A DNA stretch of 58,484 nt from Candidatus Coproplasma avicola (GCA_018712135.1 DVHK01000076.1:1-58484), one strand, 5' to 3'. Shown: positions 31,420 through 41,613, counted from the stretch's first letter. The notes: generated by a model from the letters alone, not told the origin. Made by a program: numbers and translations.

Positions 31420-32580
31420 ATGAATAATTTTGCTGATAAACTGACTGTTCTGCGCAGGCTCAGCGGCGACCGTCTTTTCGCTTCTTTTGCCGATGCCTGC
31501 GCGGGCGGAAGCCTTGAAAAATTTTATTTCGAGTTGTACGACTGCGGAGCGGAAAACGATTTTCTCGAACGGCTGTGCGCACTTATTCTCACCGATGACA
31601 ACGCCTTTGCACGCACCTGCGCCCGTGGGGATACTCCGTCCGCTTACCTGACCGATGCATTCTCCTCAGACCTCGGCGCGATATTCGCGGCGGCAGAAGA
31701 ATTTGAAAACGACGAACATTTCAATCTCGGCAACGTCATCCCTCCCTTTGACGGAGACATGGACAGCGACAGATGCACCGACAACCTGAGCGAATTTTAC
31801 GCCGCACACGGATACGGACAGTTTATAACATACAAGGCGTTTTCTTATCGCGACAGAAAGCTCGCGCCCATCGCGCAAATCTCGCCCGTCACGCTCGAAG
31901 AGCTTAAAGATTACCGCGACGAAAAAGAACGGATAAACGAAAACATCCTAAATTTTCTCGGCGGACTTCCATATGCAAACATGCTGCTCTACGGCGACAG
32001 AGGCACGGGCAAATCTTCAACCGTCCACGCAATGCTCAACAAATACTGCGACGACGGACTAAGGCTGATAGAACTCAGCAAAGAAAATATTCTATGCGTG
32101 CCCGACATACGTCAGCTTATAGCAGACAATCCACTGAAATTCATAATATTCATAGACGACCTTTCGCTCGGTGAATATGACGACAAGGTTTCGTCGCTAA
32201 AAGCCGCCCTCGAAGGCACGGTGAGCGGAGGATGCGACAATATAATGATTGTAGCCACATCCAACCGCCGCCACATCGTCAAAGAGAGCTTTTCGGACAG
32301 AGAAAATTCCGTACATCCCGCCGACTCTATGGCGGAACAACTTTCGCTTTCGGACAGGTTCGGACTGACCGTAATGTTCTCCTCTACGGACAAGGCGCAG
32401 TATCTTTCCATCGTAACGCAGCTCGCAGACGACGCAAACATCGCCTGCGACAGGCAAAAGCTTGCCGCCCTCGCCGAAAGATGGGCGCTGATAAAGGGCG
32501 GAAGATCACCGAGACGGGCGCGGCAATTCGTAGATTTTATCTATGCGCGCGAACAGCGCGGAATAGACGTCGATTTCTGA
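31420..32580 (+). CDS. DUF815-type AAA ATPase
   Basis: NMLLYGDRGTGKSSTVHAMLNKY Walker A, LKFIIFIDDLSLGEYD Walker B, ATSNRRHIVKE, SDRFGLTV. Confidence 0.85.
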   Translation: MNNFADKLTVLRRLSGDRLFASFADACAGGSLEKFYFELYDCGAENDFLERLCALILTDDNAFARTCARGDTPSAYLTDAFSSDLGAIFAAAEEFENDEHFNLGNVIPPFDGDMDSDRCTDNLSEFYAAHGYGQFITYKAFSYRDRKLAPIAQISPVTLEELKDYRDEKERINENILNFLGGLPYANMLLYGDRGTGKSSTVHAMLNKYCDDGLRLIELSKENILCVPDIRQLIADNPLKFIIFIDDLSLGEYDDKVSSLKAALEGTVSGGCDNIMIVATSNRRHIVKESFSDRENSVHPADSMAEQLSLSDRFGLTVMFSSTDKAQYLSIVTQLADDANIACDRQKLAALAERWALIKGGRSPRRARQFVDFIYAREQRGIDVDF

Positions 32581-32602
32581 AAAATTCCCTATTTTTTAGA
32601 TT

Positions 32603-33920
32603 TCAGTTAAACAACTTTTTCGCGATATCATATATGTTTCCGGCGCCGAGTACGAGAATTTTATCGTCGCCTCCTGCATCTTTTACAAAATGTTTTATAT
32701 CCCGTTCGCACTCCGCGTAACGGGAATTTTTTATGGCATTCGACAGCGTAAGCGCACTGCCCTCGGCGTCGAAATACTCCCTCGCGGCAAATGTTTTGTA
32801 GATGAGCAAATGTTTTATCCCCGAGAGAGCGACTACAAAGTCGCCGAACAGATTTTTGGTGCGGCTGTAGGTATGCGGCTGAAAGATGACGTAAATTTCA
32901 CCGCGCGTTATCTCTGCCGCGGTGCGCAGCGCCGCCGTAATTTCGCGCGGGTGGTGAGCATAATCGGCTATGACCTCGCAACCGCCGCAGTTGCCTATCT
33001 TTTCAAAGCGCCGCTCTACACCCGAGAAACGGGCGAGTCCCCCTTCTATCGCCTCGGGGCGTATTCCCGCCAGCCTCGCCGCCGCGACGGCGGCGAGGGC
33101 GTTGAATACATTGTGTCTGCCGTAAACATTTAACCTGACCCGACATAAAAAACGTCCGCACTCAAAGACGTCAAAGGCATATCTGCCGCCTTCCGAGCGC
33201 AGTCGGACGGCGCGGTAGTCCGCGCTTTCGTCAGGGCCGAAAGTGACGTCGGCACGCCCGCAGGGGTCGCCGTACAACCCCGCCCATTTTTTACATCCCT
33301 CAGAAAACTGACGGTAAGCCTTTATGACATGAGCACCGTCGCCGTAACATTCGAGGTGATCGGCATCGCTGTTCAGAACGACGCCTATATCCGGTTGCAG
33401 GAGCAAAAAGTTTTTGTTGTATTCACACGCTTCGGTTATGAAAAATTGATTTCCCGAAAGACGGCAATTACCGAAAGACAAATCGTTCCCTCCGATATGC
33501 GCGGTAAAAGGTTTGTCTGCGCAGGCAAAAATGTGAGCGAGCATACACGTACACGTCGTCTTGCCGTGACAACCCGCCACAGCTATCGTACAGTCGTATA
33601 GCTGCGCGACAGCGGCGAGCAGCCTGCCGCGAGGTATTATTATTTTGTTACCATTTATGGCGCGCAGAATATGCGGGTCGTCCTTTTTTATCGCATCCGT
33701 GTACACGAGAGCGTCGCAATCATCTATAATTTCGTCGTCCGCGCCGAAAGTTACAGAAACGCCCCGAGCGGCAAATTGCGCAGTATAATCGCTTTCGCAA
33801 CGGTCACTGCCGCAGACGGTATATCCCATAGATATAAGTATTTTTGCGAGCGCGCTCATGCTCACGCCGCCTATCCCGACGAAATAAAAGGAGCGCGCGC
33901 CGCATAGCAGTATTTTTTTC
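32603..33920 (-). CDS. murC: UDP-N-acetylmuramate--L-alanine ligase (start at MKKILLCG; ORF call extends to 34057)
   Basis: FVGIGGVSMSALAKIL, AGCHGKTTCTCMLA, DYAHHPREI. Confidence 0.94.
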
Positions 33921-33984
33921 ATACTGCATTTTATTGCAAAAAAATGCACAATATGACATATTGCGCGTTTTTTATAAAAGCTTC

Positions 33985-34041
33985 GCGGCGGATTTTGACC
34001 GCCGCACACAAAATCGGGACGGAGCAAAAGCTCCATCCCGA
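33985..34041 (-). terminator. Two consecutive hairpins between ftsZ and murC
   Basis: GCGGCGG-N7-CCGCCGC (33985-34005) and TCGGGACGGAGC-AAAA-GCTCCATCCCGA (34014-34041). Confidence 0.65.
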
Positions 34042-34076
34042 CCATTTTCATATTCAATTATTACCATGATTATTGA

Positions 34077-35660
34077 TTATTCATCGCCGTGACGTCCTAA
34101 ATTTTTGAGAAGGCGGGCAAATTTAGGAACGCTTTTATCGGCGGGGCGCTCGATAGTCACATCCTCGGAAGGCTGCGAAAAATGAGGCTGCGCAGGCATG
34201 GAAGGCATGGGCACATAACCGCCGGCAGACTGCGAAGGCTGTGCAGGCTGAGACTGGCTTTGCTGTGCCTGCGGAGCCTGAGGCGCCTGGGGAATACGGG
34301 GCGACTGAGGCATCTGGGGAGCCTGCGGCATCTGAACGCCTTGGGGCGCAGAAGCGGGCTGAGCAGAAGTCTGTTGCGAACTCTGCGCCGCCTGCGAAGG
34401 CTGTGCGCTGCGCTGGGGCTGCTGCATCGTCTGCGGCTGCTGAACGGGCTGACCCTGCTGGGGATATGCGGGAGCCTGTCCGTAAGGCTGACCCTGCTGG
34501 GGATAGTATTGCTGCTGACCGGGCGCCTGATAGAGGGGCGAAGCCTGATAAGGCGTGCGCTGACCGAAATAAGGATCGTTGTTTATGGGCATACGCGAAG
34601 AATAGCTCTGGTTTGTATAGAGCTGACCTGTGGTGTAAGCCCTCTGCTGCTCCTCTTCCCTCTTGTTATCAAATCCGGGGAAGCCCGTGGCAATGACGGT
34701 AATTTCAACTTCGTCCTGAACGTTGGGATCGATGCGCGCACCGAAGATGATGTTTGCCGAGGCGTCTACAACGCTGCGCACGAGTTCGGCAGCATCGGCA
34801 ACTTCGTCGAAGGTAAGATCGGTGCCGCCGACGACGTTGAGGATGACGCCGCGCGCGCCCTCGATAGTCGTTTCAAGCAGCGGGCAGTTTACCGCAACGC
34901 GGACAGCTTCGATAATTCTGTTGTCGCCCTTGGCAACGCCCACACCGAGGTGAGCAATACCCTTGTCTTTAAGGACGGTTTTTACGTCGGCAAAGTCGAG
35001 ATTGATGAGCGCGGGATTGACGATGAGTTCGGCAATACCCTTTATGCCCTGTTTTAAAATTTCATCGGCGACGCGCAGAGCTTCCACCATGGGAGTGTTC
35101 TTCTGCACTACCGTTTTTATCTTGTCGTTTGGAATGATCACGAGGGTATCGACATATTTTTTAAGATTTTCTAGTCCCTTTACCGTGTTTTCCATTCTCT
35201 TTTTGCCTTCAAAGGCAAAAGGTTCGGTTACGACCGCAACGGTAAGGATCTTCATGTCCCTCGCAATTTTAGCGATTACGGGAGCGGCGCCCGTACCCGT
35301 GCCGCCGCCCATGCCTGCCGTTATGAACAGAAGGTCGGTGCCCTTGATGAGTTCGGTAAGGACATCCTTGCTTTCTTCCGCGGCAGCTCTGCCTATATCG
35401 GGATCGGCGCCAGCGCCGAGACCCTTGGTGAGCTGAGCGCCTATCTGCACTTTGTTTGCGCAGGGCGAAAGAGCGAGAATCTGACTGTCGGTATTGACGA
35501 CAATATATTCGGCGCTGTCGATTCCGGCTTCAAGCATACGGTTGACGGCGTTGTTGCCCGCGCCACCTACACCTATTACCTTTATTTTAGCCTTGCCCGA
35601 AATGTTGTTTACGGGAAGAGGCTGATCGTTGTACTGGTCGTTATACTGATCGTTGAACAT
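34077..35660 (-). CDS. ftsZ: Cell division protein FtsZ with extended Q/P-rich C-terminal linker
   Basis: GVGGAGNNAVNRM, GGGTGTGAAPVIA, C-terminal peptide VPKFARLLKNLGRHGDE. Confidence 0.97.
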   Translation of the reverse strand: MFNDQYNDQYNDQPLPVNNISGKAKIKVIGVGGAGNNAVNRMLEAGIDSAEYIVVNTDSQILALSPCANKVQIGAQLTKGLGAGADPDIGRAAAEESKDVLTELIKGTDLLFITAGMGGGTGTGAAPVIAKIARDMKILTVAVVTEPFAFEGKKRMENTVKGLENLKKYVDTLVIIPNDKIKTVVQKNTPMVEALRVADEILKQGIKGIAELIVNPALINLDFADVKTVLKDKGIAHLGVGVAKGDNRIIEAVRVAVNCPLLETTIEGARGVILNVVGGTDLTFDEVADAAELVRSVVDASANIIFGARIDPNVQDEVEITVIATGFPGFDNKREEEQQRAYTTGQLYTNQSYSSRMPINNDPYFGQRTPYQASPLYQAPGQQQYYPQQGQPYGQAPAYPQQGQPVQQPQTMQQPQRSAQPSQAAQSSQQTSAQPASAPQGVQMPQAPQMPQSPRIPQAPQAPQAQQSQSQPAQPSQSAGGYVPMPSMPAQPHFSQPSEDVTIERPADKSVPKFARLLKNLGRHGDE

Positions 35661-35714
35661 GTAACTTTACCTCCCTGAATGGCGCAGACCGCGCGCCGCA
35701 CATATGAGTTTATT

Positions 35715-36842
35715 TTATGAGTTTGAGCTGTCGCCGAGCGCCGCATCGAGCAGGCTTAAAAGCGAAGAGAACCTGGGTTTATCGTAGTAAGGAACCCTCG
35801 GCGATATTGCTTCCACCGAGCAGACGAGACGGTTCGACAGATGTTCTGCGGTGCCGCGGATTACCTTTAAACCTTCACCCGTGACGTAGACCGGTCTGCC
35901 CGTCATATCTTTTTCGGCAAAAGTCTGTATGCACTCCTCCACCATCTGGCAGATTCCGTCCAACCCCTCGCGTATTATGTCGCGCAGGGTCGCCGTGGAG
36001 TAGCTGTAATTTACGTTGTTATATCTTATTTCCTGAACAGAGGTCAGCATTTCCTTGGCGTTGAGATTTACGCGGGAGAGAAATTTTGTTGCGACCTCGA
36101 AGGGTATATTGAGCTCGTCCATCATGAGCGCGGCGATATGACCTATGCCGACGGAAAATGCCTGGCTGTAAACAATGCCGTTTCCGCACGCGACCGTGTA
36201 TGTGGAAGAGATGTAATCGATATCGAGCAGGGCGACGTATGAGTCGCGCATCTGCGGTTCAAAAAGATAATTTATTTCGGCAAAAGGCGAAGGTATGAAT
36301 TTGAGCCGCACGCCCGGACAGACAGGTTTGAACGCCAGGCGCACACATTCGGCAAATGAATCTTTGCACAGATACCAACTCATTTTTGCCCTTAAACTGT
36401 CGGACACGTAGCCGACGGGACTGACGACCCTGCGGGTATCCGAAAGAACGTAATAGACGGGACTGCTGTAAATGACGGTAAAACCGTGCCCGTCGGACGG
36501 GCGTGACATAGCGGCGACGTTATTGACGTCTGCCTCCCTTATGCGCTGAGGCGCGGCAAAGGAGATTGTATCGTCGGTGACCGCCGTCTTTAAAAATTCG
36601 CCGGGAATACCGACATAAAAACGGTTGATGCCGCCGCCCGCCGCAGCTATCGTATTTTTCAACACTTCAGCAACCGCGGAATTAAAAGACCCCACATCCA
36701 GAAGTTCGCCGTCGGCATAGCCGTCGTAAGCGCAACTGTATTTACTTTTTATGATAAAGGTATTGTTTACTCCCCTTTCGCCGACGGCAGCACACACCTC
36801 CGACGAACGGATATCCAACACCGCTACGCTTTTGTTCCGCAC
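35715..36842 (-). CDS. ftsA: Divergent FtsA-like protein (probable GTG start at 36842; ORF call extends to 36881)
   Basis: SVAVLDIRSSEVCAAVGE, SHS2-like region, position directly upstream of ftsZ. Confidence 0.8.
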   Translation of the reverse strand: MRNKSVAVLDIRSSEVCAAVGERGVNNTFIIKSKYSCAYDGYADGELLDVGSFNSAVAEVLKNTIAAAGGGINRFYVGIPGEFLKTAVTDDTISFAAPQRIREADVNNVAAMSRPSDGHGFTVIYSSPVYYVLSDTRRVVSPVGYVSDSLRAKMSWYLCKDSFAECVRLAFKPVCPGVRLKFIPSPFAEINYLFEPQMRDSYVALLDIDYISSTYTVACGNGIVYSQAFSVGIGHIAALMMDELNIPFEVATKFLSRVNLNAKEMLTSVQEIRYNNVNYSYSTATLRDIIREGLDGICQMVEECIQTFAEKDMTGRPVYVTGEGLKVIRGTAEHLSNRLVCSVEAISPRVPYYDKPRFSSLLSLLDAALGDSSNS

Positions 36843-36861
36843 TTTTTTATCCCGTTTACGC

Positions 36862-36879
36862 GCGGGCGGACGCGCCCGC
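36862..36879 (-). promoter_or_regulatory. Strong hairpin in the predicted ftsA leader
   Basis: GCGGGCG-GACG-CGCCCGC between predicted TSS and GTG start. Confidence 0.5.
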
Positions 36880-36893
36880 AAATCTATAATAAT

Positions 36894-36922
36894 ATTATAT
36901 AATAGTGTTCTGTAAATGTCAA
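36894..36922 (-). promoter_or_regulatory. Consensus promoter for ftsA-ftsZ
   Basis: Minus strand TTGACA-17-TATAAT. Confidence 0.8.
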
Positions 36923-36934
36923 CAAATATGATGC

Positions 36935-36970
36935 AAAAAAGCGGCTCGCCGATACATTTTGAGCCGCCTT
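36935..36970 (-). terminator. Intrinsic terminator between ftsQ and ftsA
   Basis: Minus strand GCGGCTC-N13-GAGCCGC-TTTTTT. Confidence 0.8.
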
Positions 36971-36997
36971 GAATGCAAATTGGTACAACAATATATT

Positions 36998-37777
36998 TTA
37001 ATAACCGAGCTCGGAATTATAGTATGCCGCATAGGGAGCAGACGATGAACCGCTGCGGCTGACAGCGTATATCGAGCCGCGCAACTTCTGGCTCTCGCTG
37101 AGCCCGTCATAAATTTCGTACACTGCCGAAATCTTCTGTTCGGCATACTCGTCATAGTCGTAAATGACGATACTCAATCCGCTGTAAAGCGAAAGAGTTA
37201 TATTGTCCGAACCGAGAATAGCGTCGTGACTGACCGAAGCCGAGCGGACGAGGTTGCGAAGCGACCCGAAACTTTGGTTGAAATAGCCGCAAATCTGCAC
37301 GACATAAGAAAAACTTTCATCCTGAGCATACACGAGCACGTCGGGGCTGTCGTCGGCAGGATTTAAATTTTCCTGCCGCGAGAGCATATAAACGCCCTCC
37401 GAATCGTAAACATCGAACCCGCCCGACGAGTTGGGGCGACAGAACTGTTCAACCCGCTCTTTAAGAACTATGTCGAGCGTGCTGGGAAAAACTTTGTTGC
37501 AGCTTTGAACGCTTATAAAGCGCCCGCTGACGCAGCTTTCGACATCCGCCATGCTCAGAAGAACGAGGCTCTGCCCTTTGAGGGCGTTTAAGTTGTCAGC
37601 CGACGTAACATAGTCGGCATAAGTGCGCGAAGACGACGCCTGACCGTCCTCGGAATAATATATGTATTCGATATTGACGTTGCGTACCGAAAAGATTACG
37701 CCTACGCCGACGATTACCGCAACGCAGAATATGAGCGATAAAATTACCGCGACAATTTTTCTTATGTAACCATTCAT
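36998..37777 (-). CDS. ftsQ: FtsQ/DivIB-like cell division protein
   Basis: Single N-terminal TM, POTRA-like region, position in dcw cluster. Confidence 0.75.
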   Translation of the reverse strand: MNGYIRKIVAVILSLIFCVAVIVGVGVIFSVRNVNIEYIYYSEDGQASSSRTYADYVTSADNLNALKGQSLVLLSMADVESCVSGRFISVQSCNKVFPSTLDIVLKERVEQFCRPNSSGGFDVYDSEGVYMLSRQENLNPADDSPDVLVYAQDESFSYVVQICGYFNQSFGSLRNLVRSASVSHDAILGSDNITLSLYSGLSIVIYDYDEYAEQKISAVYEIYDGLSESQKLRGSIYAVSRSGSSSAPYAAYYNSELGY

Positions 37778-37781
37778 ACTT

Positions 37782-39038
37782 TCAGATGCCTACGCGTTTG
37801 ATTTTTGCGCCGAGGGAGGACAGCTTGTATTCAAAGCCCGAATACCCCCTGTCGATATGGGAGATATCTAAAACTTCGCTGTCGCCTTCCGCCGCGAGCG
37901 CGGCGATGACGAGAGCCGCTCCTCCCCTTAAATCGTGAGCGACGACGGCAGCCCCTTTAAGTTTTTCGACGCCGCGCACAAAGGCGCACCTGTCGATAAC
38001 CGTTATGTCGGCGCCCATTTTGCGCAGCTCAGGGACATATTTGAAGCGCGTTTCAAAGAGGTTTTCGGCAATTATCGAGTTGCCCGCGCACACGCAGCAC
38101 AGCGCCGTCATCTGCGCTTGCAAATCCGTGGGAAACCCGGGGTAAGGCTGCGTTTCGACACTCTTGACCGACACGGGGCGTTTATCGCTCTTTATATATA
38201 TTTTATCATTTTTTATTCGCAGTTTGCAACCGTTTTCCCGAAGTTTATGCAAAAGCGAGCTTAAATTTTCGGCATTTACGCCGCTTAGCTCCACATCGCC
38301 GCCGCACATAGCCGCCGCGATGAGAAAAGTGCCCGCCTCTATTCTGTCGGCTATGGGCTGATAAACCGACCCGCCGAGCTTTTGCACACCCTCTATGACG
38401 ACCGTCCCCGTTCCCGCACCCCTTACCTTTGCGCCCATGGAATTTAAAAAATTCTGCAAATCTTCGATTTCGGGTTCGCGCGCGGCATTTTTTATAGTCG
38501 TTACGCCCTCCGCCTTTACTGCGGCGAGCATTATATTTTCGGTTGCGCCCACGCTGGGACAGTCGAGCATGATTTCATTGCCCGCAAGCTTGTCGCAGAC
38601 GCAGTTTATATAGCCGTTGCTTTCGGTAATTTCAACGCCCAGTCTCTTCAACCCCGTGAGGTGAAGGTCGACGGGGCGCAGACCTATGTCGCACCCGCCG
38701 GGATAGGCGATTTTTGCTTTGCAGAATCGCGAAATGACGGAACCGAGCAAAAAAACAGAAGAGCGCAGCTCGTGCGCGAGCGCCCTGGGAATTTCGCAGT
38801 TGTCGGCAGACGAGCTGTCAATTATTATGTCGTTGCCCGAATACCGGGCGCTGCAGCCGAGACAGCCGAGTATGCGAACCATGTTGCGCACGTCGGTAAT
38901 GTCGGGCACGTTGAGCACGGTTACGGGCTCGTCTGTGAGCACCGATGCCGCCAGAATGGGCAGCACGGAGTTTTTTGCCGTCTGAATGCGCACGCCCCCT
39001 TCGAGGCGGCGACCTCCGCTTATTATGTACTTATCCAT
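37782..39038 (-). CDS. murA: UDP-N-acetylglucosamine 1-carboxyvinyltransferase
   Basis: YPGGCDIGLRPVDLHLTGLKRLG with catalytic Cys; IADRIEAGTFLIAAA. Confidence 0.95.
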   Translation of the reverse strand: MDKYIISGGRRLEGGVRIQTAKNSVLPILAASVLTDEPVTVLNVPDITDVRNMVRILGCLGCSARYSGNDIIIDSSSADNCEIPRALAHELRSSVFLLGSVISRFCKAKIAYPGGCDIGLRPVDLHLTGLKRLGVEITESNGYINCVCDKLAGNEIMLDCPSVGATENIMLAAVKAEGVTTIKNAAREPEIEDLQNFLNSMGAKVRGAGTGTVVIEGVQKLGGSVYQPIADRIEAGTFLIAAAMCGGDVELSGVNAENLSSLLHKLRENGCKLRIKNDKIYIKSDKRPVSVKSVETQPYPGFPTDLQAQMTALCCVCAGNSIIAENLFETRFKYVPELRKMGADITVIDRCAFVRGVEKLKGAAVVAHDLRGGAALVIAALAAEGDSEVLDISHIDRGYSGFEYKLSSLGAKIKRVGI

Positions 39039-39164
39039 ATATGCTCCGTTTATGTAAAATGCCGAGCAGCCCGAACTATATTTTTTCAGGCTGCTTTACT
39101 TTATTATATGGATTTTTACAAACCGTTGTTAATTGACCCGCCGCGCCCTTTTTATCGCGGCGTT

Positions 39165-40271
39165 TTAATTATTGGCAGACACGTTATATAAAACGCCCAT
39201 GGAGGTCATGGTAATTATCAGCGAAGTGTTGCCGCTGCTGACGAGGGGCAGCGGCAGCCCCGTCGGCGGGATCGTGCCGCTGACGACGAGGGCGTTAACT
39301 ATAACCTGTATGCCGTAGACGAGCGTTATCCCCGCAGAGAGCAGATAGCCGAACGAGTCCCTGCACCTGCGCGCGACAGTTATGCCCCGCCAGATCATGA
39401 AAAGACAGACGGCGAAAAATATCAGCAGCCCGAAAAACCCCAACTCTTCGCCCATGACCGACATTATGAAGTCGCTTTCGGCGAAAGGCAGAAAGCGGTA
39501 TTTCTGCGTCGAATTGAACAGTCCCACCCCGAACCAACCGCCGTTTCCGAGCGCATAGAGCGACTGTATGAGCTGATACCCCTCGTCCCGCGGGGAAGCC
39601 CAAGGGTCGATGAACGCGCTCAGCCGCTGCAACCTGTAAGGTTCTAAAATGATGAGCACAGGCACGGCGATTATGCAGGGCACAAGCATAAAGGCGAACG
39701 CCTTTAAGTTTGTGCCGCTTAAAAAGACCATGGCGAGCATGAGAATGCCCACGCACATGGTTATAGACATATTTGGTTCGACAATTATCAGCAGACAGAA
39801 GATTATGCCGAGCGCGAGGACGGGCGCAACGCCCTTTATGGAGCGCGCGGCACCGTAGTACTGCGAAAAGTGTGCGGCGGCGAACAGCACAAAGGCATAT
39901 TTAGCAATCTCAGACGGCTGAATGGTAAAAGAGCCCAGACCTATCCAGCGCGTAGCGCCGTAGTTTGTCACGCCCACGCCCGGCACGAACACGAGCGCGA
40001 GCAAGATTACAGAGATGACGGCGAGCGGAATTTTGAGTTTTGCCAGCTTTTTGTACGGCACAAAAGCCGCGCAGCCCATGGCGAGCATTCCCACCACCAC
40101 CCCGACGACCTGCTTATTTACGAAATACATTGCATCGCCGTACTGCACCTGCCCGACGTAAGAGCTCGCCGAATAGATCATTATACAGCCGAACACCGCC
40201 ATACCCGCCGTGCAGACGAGAATGGAGATATCGCCGGCTTTTTTAGGTCTTTCAAAAAGCGCCTTAATCAT
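39165..40271 (-). CDS. ftsW: FtsW/SpoVE SEDS glycosyltransferase (start MIKALFERPKK, overlapping murD end)
   Basis: SEDS topology; SEIAKYAFVLF, SDFIMSVMGEELGFFG, IPPTGLPLPLVSSGNTSL. Confidence 0.93.
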   Translation of the reverse strand: MIKALFERPKKAGDISILVCTAGMAVFGCIMIYSASSYVGQVQYGDAMYFVNKQVVGVVVGMLAMGCAAFVPYKKLAKLKIPLAVISVILLALVFVPGVGVTNYGATRWIGLGSFTIQPSEIAKYAFVLFAAAHFSQYYGAARSIKGVAPVLALGIIFCLLIIVEPNMSITMCVGILMLAMVFLSGTNLKAFAFMLVPCIIAVPVLIILEPYRLQRLSAFIDPWASPRDEGYQLIQSLYALGNGGWFGVGLFNSTQKYRFLPFAESDFIMSVMGEELGFFGLLIFFAVCLFMIWRGITVARRCRDSFGYLLSAGITLVYGIQVIVNALVVSGTIPPTGLPLPLVSSGNTSLIITMTSMGVLYNVSANN

Positions 40272-41613
40272 CGGGGAACGCCTGAACGAGGCGGGCAAAG
40301 CTGTCGCCGCGCTCCTCGTAATTTTTAAACTCATCGAAGCTTGAACTTGCGGGGCTCAAAAGCACACATTGCCCGCGCTGCGCATAGTTGTGCGCGAGCA
40401 TGACGGCTTCCTCCATTTTGCGGCAGAGCGAAAAGGCGGTAAATCCGCTTTGCAGCGCGCTGTCAAGCAGTTTATAGCGATTTTCGCCGTAAAACACGGC
40501 ATGGACAACATTGCTGTTTTTCAGCCCTTCAAAGAGGGGCGTGTAGTCGTACCCCTTATCCTTACCGCCAAGCAGAAGAACGGCGGACGACGCGAGAGAA
40601 GCGACCGCCTTTAACGTCGCGTCGACGTTGGTGCCTTTGCTGTCGTTTATGTACGTCACGCCGCCGCGCTCACATACCGTCTCTATCCTGTGCTTTACTC
40701 CCCTGAACGCACAGATCGACTGTGCAACCGTCTGTTCATCCAGTCCGAGAATACCCGCAACCGCTGCGCAGGCGAGGGCATTGTATAAATTGTGTTCGCC
40801 CGCGAGCGACATCTGACTGCAAGCGAACAGTTTTTTGCCCATGTAATACACCTCGCCTCCTTCGACATAGGCGCCCTCCACCTTGCTCTTTGCCGAAAAA
40901 TAGACAACCCGCGCCTTGGTGACCGAGGCGAATGCCCTGACCCGCTCGTCGTCGTAGTTTAATACGGCATATTCGCTTTCGCGCAGGGAGCGCACGAGTT
41001 TGCTCTTCAAGAACACATAGTTTTCCATGTTGTAATGGCGGTTGAGGTGATCTTCCGTTATATTCGTGACCACGGCGACGTGGGGGCGGAGATTGGACAG
41101 GGTTTCGAGCTGGAAAGAGGAAATTTCAATGACGGCGAAGTCGTCGAACGAAAGCTTTTCTACGAGGTTCAAAGTCGGTTCGCCTATGTTGCCGCAAGCC
41201 ACGCTCGTCTTGCCGCAGTCCGAGAGCATGTTGTTTATCATCGAAACGGTCGTCGTTTTGCCGTTTGTGCCTGTTACGGCGACAGCCGTCGCGCGCAGGT
41301 AAGCCGCGGCGAGCTCTTCTTCACCGATTATGAGTTTGCCCATACGCCTGAACGCGACGGGCAGAGCGTTGTCTATGGGAATGCCGGGGCTGAGGACGAG
41401 CACGTCGCACCCCCTTACGGCATCCTGATAGAGCGAGGCGGTGACCTCTTCCGCCCCCGCCGCTATTAGTTTATCCATAGCCGCCCGCACGGCGGGGGTT
41501 ATCATGTCGTCGTACAGATAGACTGCCGCGCCGCGCGCAAGCAAAAAGCGGGCACTGCTTTCACCCGATCCGGATATGCCCGCCACCAAAAACTTCTGAC
41601 CTTTGAAATACAT
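40264..41613 (-). CDS. murD: UDP-N-acetylmuramoylalanine--D-glutamate ligase
   Basis: VAVTGTNGKTTTVSMI, NITEDHLNRH, INDSKGTNVDATLKA. Confidence 0.95.
   Translation of the reverse strand: MYFKGQKFLVAGISGSGESSARFLLARGAAVYLYDDMITPAVRAAMDKLIAAGAEEVTASLYQDAVRGCDVLVLSPGIPIDNALPVAFRRMGKLIIGEEELAAAYLRATAVAVTGTNGKTTTVSMINNMLSDCGKTSVACGNIGEPTLNLVEKLSFDDFAVIEISSFQLETLSNLRPHVAVVTNITEDHLNRHYNMENYVFLKSKLVRSLRESEYAVLNYDDERVRAFASVTKARVVYFSAKSKVEGAYVEGGEVYYMGKKLFACSQMSLAGEHNLYNALACAAVAGILGLDEQTVAQSICAFRGVKHRIETVCERGGVTYINDSKGTNVDATLKAVASLASSAVLLLGGKDKGYDYTPLFEGLKNSNVVHAVFYGENRYKLLDSALQSGFTAFSLCRKMEEAVMLAHNYAQRGQCVLLSPASSSFDEFKNYEERGDSFARLVQAFPDD

Noticed and set aside
33921-34057. N-terminal extension of MurC (MNMKMVGMELLLRPDFVCGG...)
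   Set aside because: The extension crosses the ftsZ-murC hairpins and lacks similarity; MKKILLCGARSFYFVGIGG is the natural start.
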